Assembly: GCA_013285445.1 (NCBI GenBank)
Contig: CP053448.1
Location: 1,922,001-1,986,000, forward strand
Origin: Pseudomonadota bacterium
GTDB lineage: Bacteria; Pseudomonadota; Gammaproteobacteria; Xanthomonadales; Wenzhouxiangellaceae
Reading direction: 5' to 3'
Length of the DNA: 64,000 nucleotides
Shown here: positions 36,401 to 46,131 of the stretch, in pieces
Numbering within the stretch: the first letter of the stretch is position 1
How the letters are laid out: the number at the start of each line of letters is the position of its first letter
The notes under the pieces: generated by a model
The model's input: the letters and a program-made list of their open reading frames with translations, nothing else
Database searches by the model: none
Told to the model about the DNA's origin: nothing
Translations under genes and position numbers: made by a program

Positions 36401-36959
36401 TGTGCCGAATGCGATTCTCGGTCTCGCGTCGCCTTTCCTTGTATTTGGAAATACCGGCGGCTTCCTCGAGAAAGGCTCGAAGCTCCTCGGGGCGCGCCTC
36501 GACGATCTGGGAGATCATGCCCTGTTCGATGATGGCGTAACTGCGCGGTCCCAGCCCGGTGCCAAGAAACAGGCGGGTGATGTCTTTGCGGCGGCACCGG
36601 GTGCCATTGAGATAGTAGGCGGACTGGCCATCCCGGCTGACCTGGCGCTTGACCGAGATCTCGGCGTAATCAGCATACTCTCCGCCAGCGCGCCCGTCGC
36701 TGTTGTCGAAGACCAGTTCGACCGTCGCGGTCGCCACCGGCTTGCGCGCACTCGAGCCCGAAAAGATCACGTCACTCATCGATTCCCCGCGCAGCTGGCG
36801 CGCGGAGCTTTCGCCCATCACCCAGCGCACCGCGTCGATGATATTGGACTTGCCGCAGCCGTTCGGTCCGACGATGCCCATCAGGTTGGACGGAAACCTG
36901 ATCGTCGTCGGTTCCACGAAGGACTTGAAGCCGGACAGTTTGATGGCGGTCAGTCGCAT
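33471..36959 (-). CDS. smc: Chromosome partition protein SMC
   Basis: 1162 residues. N-terminal ATPase half with Walker A GPNGCGKSNIIDAVRW, long coiled coil, hinge (about 500-650), second coiled coil, and C-terminal half with signature LSGGEKALTA and Walker B FCLLDEVDAPLDD. It condenses and separates chromosomes with ScpA and ScpB, which are encoded 2 kb away on the other strand (38994-40598). Presence of SMC-ScpAB fits many gammaproteobacteria that lack MukBEF. Confidence 0.98.
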   Translation of the reverse strand: MRLTAIKLSGFKSFVEPTTIRFPSNLMGIVGPNGCGKSNIIDAVRWVMGESSARQLRGESMSDVIFSGSSARKPVATATVELVFDNSDGRAGGEYADYAEISVKRQVSRDGQSAYYLNGTRCRRKDITRLFLGTGLGPRSYAIIEQGMISQIVEARPEELRAFLEEAAGISKYKERRRETENRIRHTRENLERLSDLREEVGKHLDKLKRQANAAERYRKLQKRYRQDEARLLALRWRELSARADQERAELHEVETRLEARLSDQRSAEKELEALRERQHKARDVVAGVQGELYEVAGQIARIEQEIEHQREIRRRQQTEYEDTETQLNELKQHLVLDQAQVKDTSEELARLTPELEQARQAEREAQAAVERIDAETEDWQQRWQRHHSEAGEVSSQAELLRQRIEHLDERMSRAAERIRTLEDDGGEAPHGELVSEQAGLEQKLKEADERLAELRAAVDERQQAMAELGTRIEEQRDALEQLRAQRHERHARRESLRLLNQDRDHHGVREAWFKRQGLDQRARLLERIDINDPRWNRAVESVLGRWLRAATVDRLQSHLGDEMPEAGLMLVEDGAQAADDSETLAALVQGAGALTPVLARVVCVDDVESGQRRLAELPQGHSVITPDGLWMGHGWLRQPPAEQGDSGVLEREQSIRELAESIAEDDGQIAAIEQRLAEMRSRREHTDGELGDARAALESTQAERARIHASLAGVKSRLDSLRRQREAAREELQRLRQRQDEDGQGVSQTRAELEQVLERMRTFEAAREPLREQKRELDSQRQQARSALLEARERRESLSLKVGSGRAGLESLRQSISRMDSQVGQLQSRYLELSEALAQGDEPVAAQQRKRDGFLEQRLAIEARLREVRGDLEQLENAWREQDEIRQQAAAEVDHIRQDQSERQLALKETQLKAQSLAERIEGLDADLEALLGEMPEGVEAAQYQQELEALETKIRRLEPVNLAAIDEFRTESERKEYLDRQQADLEEALDTLEQAISRIDRDTRTRFRETFEQVNKNMETLFPRLFGGGHGHLEMVGDDWLSAGVAIMARPPGKRIARIHLLSGGEKALTAVAFVFAIFNLNPAPFCLLDEVDAPLDDANVGRFSDMVREMSEQVQFVIVTHNKVTMEVTYQMLGVTMREPGVSRLVSVDLDRAVALAES

Positions 36960-36992
36960 TGACTCAAGTGTCAGCCCGAATTTGTTGTAATA

Positions 36993-37415
36993 ATGGCGCG
37001 ATTGCCCGACGCGAGATACATCCGCATGCCCTCAGAACCCAGCCGGGATCTCGAAACGTTTCCCAACCCGCAGCAAGCGCGCGATTATACCATTCGCATC
37101 CGAGTGCCCGAGTTTACCTGTCTGTGCCCGAAGACCGGCCAGCCCGATTTCGCCGAGCTCCGGCTCGCCTACGTTCCCGACACGCTTTGCGTCGAACTGA
37201 AATCGCTCAAAACCTATATCTGGAGCTTTCGCGACCAGGGCGCGTTTCATGAAGACGTGACCAACCGAATCCTGGCCGATTTGGTGGCGGCACTCAAACC
37301 GCGTTTCATGCGTCTGACCGCTGAATTCAACGTCCGGGGCGGCATCTATACCACCGTAGTGGTCGAACATCGCGCCGAGGACTGGCAGCCAGCCAAGCCG
37401 GTCACGCTGCCCTGA
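36993..37415 (+). CDS. queF: NADPH-dependent 7-cyano-7-deazaguanine reductase (unimodular QueF)
   Basis: 140 residues from ATG 36993 (ATG 37026 also possible). The type I QueF pattern is complete: the catalytic Cys45 in [13 protein letters not shown], the Asp shortly after, the specificity motif [10 protein letters not shown], and the FHEDVTN helix. It reduces preQ0 to preQ1 for queuosine in tRNA. It is divergent from smc. FolE2 at 51877 can supply the pathway's first step. Confidence 0.95.
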   Translation: MARLPDARYIRMPSEPSRDLETFPNPQQARDYTIRIRVPEFTCLCPKTGQPDFAELRLAYVPDTLCVELKSLKTYIWSFRDQGAFHEDVTNRILADLVAALKPRFMRLTAEFNVRGGIYTTVVVEHRAEDWQPAKPVTLP

Positions 37416-37487
37416 GCGCCCACCCCGGGCGCGGCTGACAGTATTCGGCGACAAAGATCGGCCACGCCCGGGTTGACGTGATCGATA

Positions 37488-38321
37488 TCAGTCCGCCTGC
37501 TCCGGCTCCAGCGGCAGCACCGGCACGATATCGGCCGCCTCATAGAGCCGGTCGATGACCTCGCGGCGCTGCTGCTGGCGAATCGTGCGTTCGATACCCT
37601 CGCGCACCTGCTCGAGCGGTGGCGCCTGCAGCGGCCGGGTATCCATTACCCGAACAATGCGCCAGCCTTGCGGCGTCGGCAACGGGACAGAAACAGTCGT
37701 GCCCGCACCGGCGCCCTCAAGCTGAGCGGCAAACTCCCCGGGCACCTGGCTGAGGTCGATCCAGCCCGGCTGCTCGATCGCGCGGCCCTCGGCTTCGGCC
37801 CGGTCGCGCGCGACAGCGTAGTCGAATTCGCCGCTCCCGATCGCCTCCAGTTGCTCCAGGGCCTCTCCCTGGCTGGCATAGGTGATCGTCTCGATGCGGT
37901 ACTGCGTCGTTCCGGCGCGCTGATGCTGGGCATCGTAGACCGCCCGAATCTCTTCCTCGGAGATCGGCTCGAGGGCGACAGCCCGATCCAGGTAGCGACG
38001 AAACAGGGCTTCCATCTCACGCAGGCGACGTTCGGCCAGAAAATCCGGGTCCCGATGCAGTCCTTCGGCGATGGCGGCATTGGCCACCGCCCTTACACGA
38101 ATCATTTCGTCGAACAGCTCACGCATGCTGTCATGGTCGGTTTCGTCCACGCCGCGCGCGGTCATGATCTGCTCCAGCATGCGCTTGGTGATCGGCTCGC
38201 CGTCGACCGTCACCAAAACGATTTCTTCGGGAGCGGTTTCACTGCCCGTCTTGTCATTCTGCCCACAGGCAGCAACAAGAAACAAAACAAATATACAACT
38301 TATCAGATATTTACAATTCAT
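37488..38321 (-). CDS. Peptidyl-prolyl cis-trans isomerase-like lipoprotein (EpsD/PpiC type)
   Basis: 277 residues from ATG 38321; lipobox LVAACG gives Cys19. The N-terminal SurA-like helices (TVDGEPITKRMLEQIMTARG, EMIRVRAVANAAIAEG) are followed by a parvulin-like domain (about 130-235; RIETITYASQGEALEQLEA, GWRIVRVMDTRP). EpsD-like proteins of this layout go with exopolysaccharide or secretion loci, but no such locus lies here. Start alternatives are the TTG 18 bp upstream. The gene overlaps the end of bolA by about 11 bp. Confidence 0.8.
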   Translation of the reverse strand: MNCKYLISCIFVLFLVAACGQNDKTGSETAPEEIVLVTVDGEPITKRMLEQIMTARGVDETDHDSMRELFDEMIRVRAVANAAIAEGLHRDPDFLAERRLREMEALFRRYLDRAVALEPISEEEIRAVYDAQHQRAGTTQYRIETITYASQGEALEQLEAIGSGEFDYAVARDRAEAEGRAIEQPGWIDLSQVPGEFAAQLEGAGAGTTVSVPLPTPQGWRIVRVMDTRPLQAPPLEQVREGIERTIRQQQRREVIDRLYEAADIVPVLPLEPEQAD

Positions 38322-38580
38322 TTGGAGAAACTGCCTCAATATTGAGCGCGTGAATATCGGTCTGCATCAGATCGCCAATGGCAGCATACACCCGACGATG
38401 CCGAGCCAGCCGCGGCAGGCCGTGAAAGACATCGCTGACAATGCGAATGCGGAAATGCCCACGCCCGTCGCGAGCTCCCGGATGGCCGCGGTGCAAATGC
38501 GACTCGTCGATAACATCCAGACTCTCAGGCGCCAGCTGCGCCTCCAGCCGGCGCCGGATTTCGCTGACCCGGCGGCTCAT
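38311..38580 (-). CDS. bolA: BolA family protein
   Basis: 89 residues. The BolA motif is ESHLHRGHPGARDGRGHFRI, then VSDVFHGLPRLARHRRVYAA and the C-terminal HALNIEA. BolA proteins pair with monothiol glutaredoxins through a [2Fe-2S] cluster. Its start overlaps the yciI stop by 4 bp (ATGA). Confidence 0.93.
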   Translation of the reverse strand: MSRRVSEIRRRLEAQLAPESLDVIDESHLHRGHPGARDGRGHFRIRIVSDVFHGLPRLARHRRVYAAIGDLMQTDIHALNIEAVSPNEL

Positions 38581-38876
38581 GGCAGCAGCTGGCGAAAGGG
38601 CTGAACTTCAACGGCATCCCATGCGCCGGACTGCAGGTAGGGATCAGCCTCGGCCCAGCCACGTGCGTCAGACAGACTTTCGAATTCCGCCACTATCAGT
38701 GAGCCGGCGTAACCCGCTGGGCCGGGATCCGGGGCATCAATGTGCGGCAGGGGGCCGGCAATCACCAGTCGACCCTCGTCGACCAGGGCTTCGATACGTG
38801 CCAGATGGGCCTCGCGCGCGCTGGCGCGCCGCGAAGCACTGTCCTCGACATCATGTCCCACGATCATGTACAGCAT
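38577..38876 (-). CDS. YciI-like protein
   Basis: 99 residues, DUF/YciI family: MLYMIVGHDVEDSASRR, the conserved REAHLARIEALVDEGRLVIAGPL region, GSLIVAEFESLSDARGWAEA, and the conserved DPY motif near the end. A ferredoxin-like fold with an Asp-His pair; biochemical role unknown. It precedes bolA in an operon, with a 118-bp divergent region to scpA. Confidence 0.9.
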   Translation of the reverse strand: MLYMIVGHDVEDSASRRASAREAHLARIEALVDEGRLVIAGPLPHIDAPDPGPAGYAGSLIVAEFESLSDARGWAEADPYLQSGAWDAVEVQPFRQLLP

Positions 38877-38993
38877 GGTCTCGGTTTAGCGGTCTGTCCA
38901 ATCGTCAACAGGCCGGCACGACGCCGGCAAGGTCGCAGACCATTGTAAGGGGGATCGCCTCGGTAGCGGTCCGTTTCCGCTACACTGCGCCCC

Positions 38994-39815
38994 ATGAATA
39001 ATCATGTCGAAACCGGCGCCCAGCAGGAAGAGATGCCGTTTGCGGTCGTCCAGGGCGAACCGCTGCTCAGGCTGCCCGATGATCTCTACATTCCGCCCGA
39101 CGCCCTGGAAGTGTTTCTCGAAGCCTTCGAGGGGCCGCTGGATCTGCTGCTGTATCTGATTCGGCGACAGAATATCGACATTCTGGACATTCCGATTGCA
39201 GAGGTCACCCGCCAGTACATCGGCTATATCGAAATGATGACCGACCTGCGGCTGGAGCTGGCCGCAGAATACCTGGTCATGGCCGCGATTCTGGCCGAGA
39301 TCAAGTCGCGCATGCTGCTCCCGCGACCCGGCGCCGACGAGGAAGAAGACGAGGAGGACCCGCGCGCCGAGCTGGTCAGACGACTGCAGGAGTATGAGCG
39401 CTTCAAGCAGGCGGCCGAGGACCTGGATAGCCTGCCCCGGCTGGAACGGGACATCGCCGTGGCCAGCGCCGAAATCGAGCACGCCGAGACGATTCGGGTA
39501 CCGCCTGAAGTTGACCTGCGCGAAGTGCTGCTCGCGCTGCGCGAGGTCATGGCCCGCGCTGAAATCCTGGCCCATCACCATATTCAGGCCGAACCGCTGT
39601 CGGTACGTGAGCGCATGGCCCGCATCGTCAGCCTGGTTGCCGGTGAGCAGTTCGTGGAGTTCAGCCACTGCTTCGACCTGGAGGAGGGCCGGAAAGGTGC
39701 AGTCGTCACCTTTCTGGCCATGCTCGAACTGCTGCGCGAGCACCTGATCGATCTGGTACAGCAGGAACTGTTCGGTACCATCTATGTTCGCCAGCCGGCC
39801 CCAAACCAACTCTGA
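38994..39815 (+). CDS. scpA: Segregation and condensation protein ScpA
   Basis: 273 residues. The kleisin N-terminal motif EAFEGPLDLLLYLIRRQNID, then IAEVTRQYIGYIEMM and AEYLVMAAILAEIKSRMLLP, and a C-terminal winged helix (VVTFLAMLELLREHLIDLVQ). It bridges the SMC heads together with ScpB. It starts a rightward operon with scpB and rluB. Confidence 0.96.
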   Translation: MNNHVETGAQQEEMPFAVVQGEPLLRLPDDLYIPPDALEVFLEAFEGPLDLLLYLIRRQNIDILDIPIAEVTRQYIGYIEMMTDLRLELAAEYLVMAAILAEIKSRMLLPRPGADEEEDEEDPRAELVRRLQEYERFKQAAEDLDSLPRLERDIAVASAEIEHAETIRVPPEVDLREVLLALREVMARAEILAHHHIQAEPLSVRERMARIVSLVAGEQFVEFSHCFDLEEGRKGAVVTFLAMLELLREHLIDLVQQELFGTIYVRQPAPNQL

Positions 39816-39821
39816 CCCGAT

Positions 39822-40598
39822 ATGCCCATCGAAGAGCTCAAACGAATCGTTGAAGGTGCGCTGCTGGCGGCCGGTCACCCGCTCAGCCTCAACCAGCTCA
39901 GCGGCCTGTTTCCGCCGGACGAACAGCCGAGCCATGGCGCCCTGCGCGAAGCGCTTGCCGCGCTGGACGCGGATCTGGAAGGGCGTGCGGTCGAGCTGAT
40001 CGAGGTCGGCAGCGGGTTTCGGCTGCAGATCCGGGCCAGGCTCATGCCAACCATTTCGCAGCTGTGGACGGAAAAACCGCCGCGCTACTCGCGCGCCCTG
40101 CTCGAAACCCTGGCCATCATTGCCTATCGCCAGCCGATCACGCGCAGCGACATCGAGCAGATTCGGGGTGTATCGATCAGCTCCAGCATTCTGCGCACCC
40201 TGCAAGAGCGCGACTGGATCCGGGTCGTCGGCCATCGCGACGTGCCGGGACGGCCGGAGCTGCTCGGAACAACGCGCACCTTTCTCGACTACTTCAGCCT
40301 CAAGTCGCTCGATGAACTGCCGACACTGGCCGAGATCAAGGACATCGACAACCTCGAACCCGAACTGGATTTTGATGCCGCCAAGGCGGCCCGAAGCAGC
40401 GCCAACGATGACACCCAAACGCAGCAAGAAGCGCCACACGACCAGCAACAGGCCGACGTCGAGCCGGACGAGTTCAGAGATCACCGGTCATCGGACGGGA
40501 CGGCCGACTCGCACGGCGAAAAAGCGGCCCAGTCGGCCGTCGCGCCGGCCAACGAACGCGAAGAAGCACCCCCGGCCGACGAAAACAGACAAGCCTGA
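39822..40598 (+). CDS. scpB: Segregation and condensation protein ScpB with long acidic tail
   Basis: 258 residues. Two winged helices are seen: LKRIVEGALLAAGHPLSLNQ and RYSRALLETLAIIAYRQPIT-R, the standard ScpB landmarks, up to about residue 180. The last 75 residues are low-complexity, acidic and rich in Gln, Ala and Asp (DDTQTQQEAPHDQQQADVEP); the typical ScpB is shorter. This tail is encoded by DNA that also encodes the start of rluB in another frame (40408-40598). Confidence 0.95.
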   Translation: MPIEELKRIVEGALLAAGHPLSLNQLSGLFPPDEQPSHGALREALAALDADLEGRAVELIEVGSGFRLQIRARLMPTISQLWTEKPPRYSRALLETLAIIAYRQPITRSDIEQIRGVSISSSILRTLQERDWIRVVGHRDVPGRPELLGTTRTFLDYFSLKSLDELPTLAEIKDIDNLEPELDFDAAKAARSSANDDTQTQQEAPHDQQQADVEPDEFRDHRSSDGTADSHGEKAAQSAVAPANEREEAPPADENRQA

Positions 40599-41388
40599 GG
40601 CTCCTTACGCGGCCGACGAGCGCCTGCAAAAAGTTCTGGCTCGAGCCGGCCTCGGATCGCGGCGGACCATCGAGGCGCGCATCGAGCGTGGCGAGGTTCG
40701 GGTTGATGGCCAGGTGGCACGCCCTGGAACCGGTGTCCGCGCCGGCCAGCGAATCGGCCTGGACGGACGCAGCTGGCAGGTCGCTGCCCGAACCGCCCAA
40801 CACCAGACCCTCGTTTACCACAAGCCTGAAGGCGAGATCACGACACGACGCGATCCGCAGGGACGAGCAACCGTGTTCGACCGTCTGCCGCGGCCGGCAC
40901 AGGGCCGCTGGATTGCGATTGGCCGCCTCGATATCAATACTGCCGGTCTGCTGCTGCTGACCACCGACGGCGAACTGGCCAATCGCATGATGCACCCGGC
41001 CGGCCGGGTCGACCGCGAATACCTGTGTCGCATTCGCGGCACGGTCAGCCAACAACAGATCGAACAGCTTTTGAATGGCGTCGATCTGGACGATGGACCG
41101 GCCCGCTTCAGTGATGTCGTCGCCGGTGAGTCGACCGGCAGCCACAGCTGGTTCACGGTGGTCATCATGGAAGGGCGCCAGCGGGAAGTAAGGCGGCTGT
41201 GGGAAGCCGTTGGTACGCAAGTTGCCCGGCTCAAGCGAGTGCGATTCGGCCCGGTGTTTCTGCCGTCCCGCCTGCGGCCCGGACAGTACGAAATATTGGC
41301 GGCAGCCGACCACGGCATCCTGCGCGAGGATGTCGGGCTGGCATCAAAGGCCGTGGAGCTCGTGCTGACAAAAGGCGCCGCGACATGA
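40408..41388 (+). CDS. rluB: 23S rRNA pseudouridine synthase RluB family
   Basis: 326 residues from ATG 40408 (MTPKRSKKRHTTSNRP). A basic, disordered N-terminal tail of about 65 residues precedes an S4 domain (RLQKVLARAGLGSRRTIEAR), then the RsuA/RluB catalytic domain with the active-site Asp in GRLDINTAGLLLLTTDG, and EGRQREVRRLWEAVG. It makes pseudouridine 2605 in 23S rRNA in E. coli. The first 190 bp overlap scpB in another frame; a downstream start would remove only the tail. Confidence 0.93.
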   Translation: MTPKRSKKRHTTSNRPTSSRTSSEITGHRTGRPTRTAKKRPSRPSRRPTNAKKHPRPTKTDKPEAPYAADERLQKVLARAGLGSRRTIEARIERGEVRVDGQVARPGTGVRAGQRIGLDGRSWQVAARTAQHQTLVYHKPEGEITTRRDPQGRATVFDRLPRPAQGRWIAIGRLDINTAGLLLLTTDGELANRMMHPAGRVDREYLCRIRGTVSQQQIEQLLNGVDLDDGPARFSDVVAGESTGSHSWFTVVIMEGRQREVRRLWEAVGTQVARLKRVRFGPVFLPSRLRPGQYEILAAADHGILREDVGLASKAVELVLTKGAAT

Positions 41389-41396
41389 CCGGCCGG

Positions 41397-41399
<3 letters not shown>
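41386..41399. repeat. 14-bp palindrome carrying both convergent stop codons
   Basis: TGACCGGCCGGTCA: the first three bases are the rluB stop and, on the other strand, the last three are the response regulator stop. No T run follows, so it is a weak terminator at best. Confidence 0.6.
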
Positions 41400-42790
<1,391 letters not shown>

Positions 42791-42794
<4 letters not shown>

Positions 42795-44260
42795 TGTCGC
42801 TCGTCCGTAAGATGGAGTTCAAAGCGCGTCCCGCCAAGTCGGGTCGAGTTCGTGACCCGCACAATCGCACCGTGCTCATCAGCGACCCCCTTGACGATGG
42901 CCAGCCCGAGACCCGTACCGCGGCCGGTCTGGCGCGCGGTATGGAACGGCTCGAAGATTCGCTCGCGCTGGTCCGCCGGAACACCATCCCCATCATCGTC
43001 GACGGCAATCACGACCTTCCCGGCGCTGGCGAGCACCTCGACACAAACACTTGAATCGGCAGCCTGCACGGCATTGCGCAGGAGATTGAGCAGCGCATGT
43101 TCGAGCCGCACTGACCAGCCATTGACGACCGGCAAGGATTCCGGCATCTGCTGTTCAAGCTTGATCCCGCGCGCTTCGCACTCCGGCTGAACAGCCGCCA
43201 GTACACGCTGGAGGAGCCGGTCGACGTTGACCGGTTCGGCCGGTTTGCGCTCACTGCGGGCAAACTCCATGAGCTGCGTGATCAGCTCGCGTGTGCGCTG
43301 GATTTGTTCACGGATCCGGGCCAGGCGACGGCGCGCCTCGGCATCGGCCGCTTCCAGTTTCTGCAGGCGGCGGGTATCGCCATCAATGACCGTCAACGGC
43401 GCCCCGAGCTCATGGGCGACACCGGAAGAAAACCGCCCGAGCGTGGCCAGATGCTCCTGGGCCCGCATGCGCTCGGTCAGCCGCTGCCGCTCGCGCCGCT
43501 GCAGCGCGAGCTCCCGCTGGGTGCGGTCGAGTCCGTCAAGCATTCGGTTGAGCGCGGCGCCAACACCGGCCAGTTCGGCGGGACCGCCGATCGTTGCCCG
43601 GTGCGTCGTATGGCCGCCTTCAATCCGGGCCATGCTGCGTACCAGGCGATCGACGTGACGCCCGACCGCAAGCCGGTGACCGACCAGCAGCACAGCCACA
43701 AGAACGGCCAGAAAGACCAGCCAGGCCAGTCCGCTGGCGTTGCCTAATGCCGCCAGTCGGTTCGCCATTTCACTTTCCAGGCGCACCACCTGAAGCAGGC
43801 CGTCGATGCGTCCGGTGGGACCGGTCAGAGGTACGAAATAGGAAAAAACGTCCTCCCCGGCCAGTTCCGCATAGCGCCCAATCTCCTCGCCCAGCTCGAC
43901 CAGCTCGGCTGCCTCGATCTGCTCACGGGGCCCAGGACGGGCATCGCCTGCCGTTGCCACGCGCTGGCCCGAAGCGTCATAGACATAGGCGCCGTAGACC
44001 CTTCCGATCTCGAAGACCGCATCAAGCGTCTGCTGAACGCTAGCCAGATCGTCCTGTTGCAGCGCGCGCTCGAGCGGCACGCGAGTTGCCCTGGCGACCA
44101 GCTCGATCTCCTTTTGCAGCCGCTGCTCCAGCCACCCCTCGACCGAGTGGTAGGTCATCCAGACCATACCGGTGCCGACCGCCGAAAGCGGCAGGACAAT
44201 CACCAGCAGGAGCTGCAGGCGCAGGCTGTTTCGGGTTTGCGTTATGGGCACATGCGCCAT
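42791..44260 (-). CDS. Membrane sensor histidine kinase
   Basis: 489 residues from ATG 44260 (MAHVPITQTRN). Two membrane helices (about 18-38 and 170-190) flank a periplasmic sensor region; then HAMP, and a HisKA domain whose motif FSSGVAHELGAPLTVIDGDT carries the phosphorylated His. ATPase motifs: N box LLNLLRNAVQAA, G1 DDDGDGVPA and G2 GRGTGLGLAIVKG. It pairs with the NtrC-type regulator downstream. The signal is unknown. Confidence 0.95.
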
Positions 44261-44393
44261 TATGACACATTCCGCGAGGGGTTTGAACGACACTTTGAAC
44301 GCAAGCTACTGATTTTCATATGGCCCAGCTATCGGCACAATACTTGCTGATTGAACCCTGCTCATTCACCAAGCACAAAGGAGTGCACTCGAT

Positions 44394-44756
44394 ATGTATC
44401 GCAAGATCACAACCCTGATGACCCTGACCGTCGCCCTGATCTTTGCCGGCGCCGCTCTGGCGCAAACCGGCTATGAGGCGCAGCAGCCTGAACCGGTTGA
44501 CGTCAGCGACCAGCAGCTCGAGCAGTTTGCGGATGCCCAGGTCGAGATTGCGGGTATTCAGCAGGACTTCTCGGGCCGGCTGCAGAACGTCGACGATCCC
44601 GAAAAGGCGCACGAACTGCAGCTCAAGGCCAACGAGCAGATGACCCAGGCTGTCGAGGAGGCGGGCCTGGACGTCGAGTCGTTCAATCAGATTGCAATGG
44701 CCATTCAGAACGATCCGGAACTGCAGCAGAAGCTCACTGAACTACTCGATCAATAA
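44394..44756 (+). CDS. Secreted DUF4168 protein
   Basis: 120 residues with a signal peptide ending at ALAQ (about residue 23). The mature part is helical and acidic: VSDQQLEQFADAQVEIAGIQ, then QMTQAVEEAGLDVESFNQIA and LQQKLTEL, the DUF4168 pattern. Periplasmic, function unknown. A GGAG ribosome binding site lies 11 bp before the ATG. A GC-rich hairpin follows the gene. Confidence 0.88.
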   Translation: MYRKITTLMTLTVALIFAGAALAQTGYEAQQPEPVDVSDQQLEQFADAQVEIAGIQQDFSGRLQNVDDPEKAHELQLKANEQMTQAVEEAGLDVESFNQIAMAIQNDPELQQKLTELLDQ

Positions 44757-44798
44757 GAGCTCGCAGCAGATCCGCCGGGTTCTCAGCCGGCTTGCAGT

Positions 44799-44820
44799 GG
44801 CCGGGCCCCTCGGCCCGGCC
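44799..44820. terminator. GC-rich hairpin between convergent genes
   Basis: GGCCGGGCC-CCTC-GGCCCGGCC, a perfect 9-bp stem, followed by TGTTC. It likely ends both the DUF4168 gene and the deaminase gene, though its T tail is weak. Confidence 0.55.
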
Positions 44821-44823
44821 TGT

Positions 44824-45396
44824 TCAGGGGTTGTAGATCGACCCGCCGGTTCGCGCGTAGCGCTCCAGCACGCGCGCCGCCGGTTCGCGCAGTACGGCAG
44901 TGCGCACATCGATGCCGCGCCGGGCTAGAACCTCGATCCAGTCACTTGGCCGCACGCCTTCGTCAAAGCCTGCTGCCTCGGCATCGGCCGTGAGTGCGCC
45001 GCACAACACGGACTTCACGCCGGACCAGGGGATGGCGCCCAGGCACATGGCGCAAGGCTCGCAGGAAGTCACCAGCTGCAGCGGCCCGATACTGGCCGCC
45101 GCCAGATTCCAGTGCCCGAGACGACGCTGGGCCATGCTCATGGCAACGATCTCGGCATGTGCACTGGAGCATTGCTGCGGCTCGACCCGGTTGACCCCCA
45201 GCGCGATCACCTGTCCGTCTTCAATGCGGACCACCAGCGCCCCGAAGGGTCCACCGGTATCGTGTCGCGCGTTCTGGTCCGACAGGCTGATCGCGGCCGC
45301 CATGCGCGCCTCGGCCTCGGGCAGACACTCCGGCAGCCGTCGCTCGAACGCGCCCATCCAGTCGGGCAAGTCAACCCGAAAACCGTTTATTGGCAC
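44824..45396 (-). CDS. Nucleoside/guanine deaminase family protein
   Basis: 190 residues. The cytidine/deoxycytidylate deaminase zinc motifs are AHAEIVAM (His and catalytic Glu) and SCEPCAMCLG (two Cys). The remaining sequence (HDTGGPFGALVV, GVNRVEPQQCSSAHAE) is closest in pattern to guanine deaminases and related nucleoside deaminases. The tRNA-specific TadA form is less likely because of the C-terminal part (SIYNP end). It overlaps the rlmB end by 10 bp. Confidence 0.85.
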   Translation of the reverse strand: MPINGFRVDLPDWMGAFERRLPECLPEAEARMAAAISLSDQNARHDTGGPFGALVVRIEDGQVIALGVNRVEPQQCSSAHAEIVAMSMAQRRLGHWNLAAASIGPLQLVTSCEPCAMCLGAIPWSGVKSVLCGALTADAEAAGFDEGVRPSDWIEVLARRGIDVRTAVLREPAARVLERYARTGGSIYNP

Positions 45397-46112
45397 GCGG
45401 ACATCCTCCTGGCAACCGCCGAGAACAGAGCGATTCCGGCGGCGACGGACACATTGAGGCTTTCCATGCCTCCGGGCATCGGTATGGCGACAAGACGGTC
45501 GCAGTGTTCCCGGGTCAGTCGCCGCAACCCCTTCTCCTCACCGCCAAGCACCAGTGCCAGTGAACCGGACAGCTCCGTTTCAAACAGGGGCTCTTCGACC
45601 CCGGCATCCAGGCCAAGCCGCCAGACGCCCTGCCCGCCCAGATGACGAAGCGTGCGCGCCAGGTTGGTCACGACCGCCAGCGGAATCCGTTCGGCCGCGC
45701 CTGCCGCGGCACGCCTTGCCGCCGGCGTCAGGCTCACGGCCCGGTCTTTCGGCACCACCACGGCCGTCGCCCCGGCCGCCGCCGCGGTGCGCAGGCACGC
45801 CCCCAGGTTGTGCGGATCCTGAACGCCATCGAGCACCAGCAGAAGCGCTTGATCGCCGGCAGATTCGACATAGCGTTCAAGCGCATGCTCGTCGATGGGT
45901 GCACGCGGCCGGAACTCCGCGATCACGCCCTGGTGGCGTACCTTTCCGGCCAGACGCCCGAGCGTCTGCTGATCGGCGTGCTCGACGGCAACGCCCAAAT
46001 CGGCCAGCCGCGCCTCGAGCGTCTCCAGGCGCTTGCCGCCAGGTCGCAGCCAGACGCGCACCAGCTGTCCGGGTGCATGATCGAGCAGCCCCTGGACGGC
46101 GTTGATGCCCAT
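45387..46112 (-). CDS. rlmB: 23S rRNA (guanosine-2'-O-)-methyltransferase RlmB
   Basis: 241 residues from ATG 46112 (MGINAVQGLLDHAPG), with GTG 46130 as a close alternative just after the rnr stop. The substrate-binding domain is followed by the SPOUT/TrmH catalytic domain with motif 1 LDGVQDPHNLGACLRTA, LVLGGEEKGLRRL and IPMPGGMESLNVSVAAGIALF. It methylates G2251 of 23S rRNA in E. coli. rnr-rlmB is a conserved pair. Confidence 0.96.
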   Translation of the reverse strand: MGINAVQGLLDHAPGQLVRVWLRPGGKRLETLEARLADLGVAVEHADQQTLGRLAGKVRHQGVIAEFRPRAPIDEHALERYVESAGDQALLLVLDGVQDPHNLGACLRTAAAAGATAVVVPKDRAVSLTPAARRAAAGAAERIPLAVVTNLARTLRHLGGQGVWRLGLDAGVEEPLFETELSGSLALVLGGEEKGLRRLTREHCDRLVAIPMPGGMESLNVSVAAGIALFSAVARRMSACQ

Positions 46113-46131
46113 GACCCGCTCGCGTTTCACG

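Noticed and set aside
35439..36962. 507-codon open frame on the plus strand
   Set aside because: It lies fully antisense to smc, which has all SMC motifs; long antisense frames are expected in GC-rich DNA.
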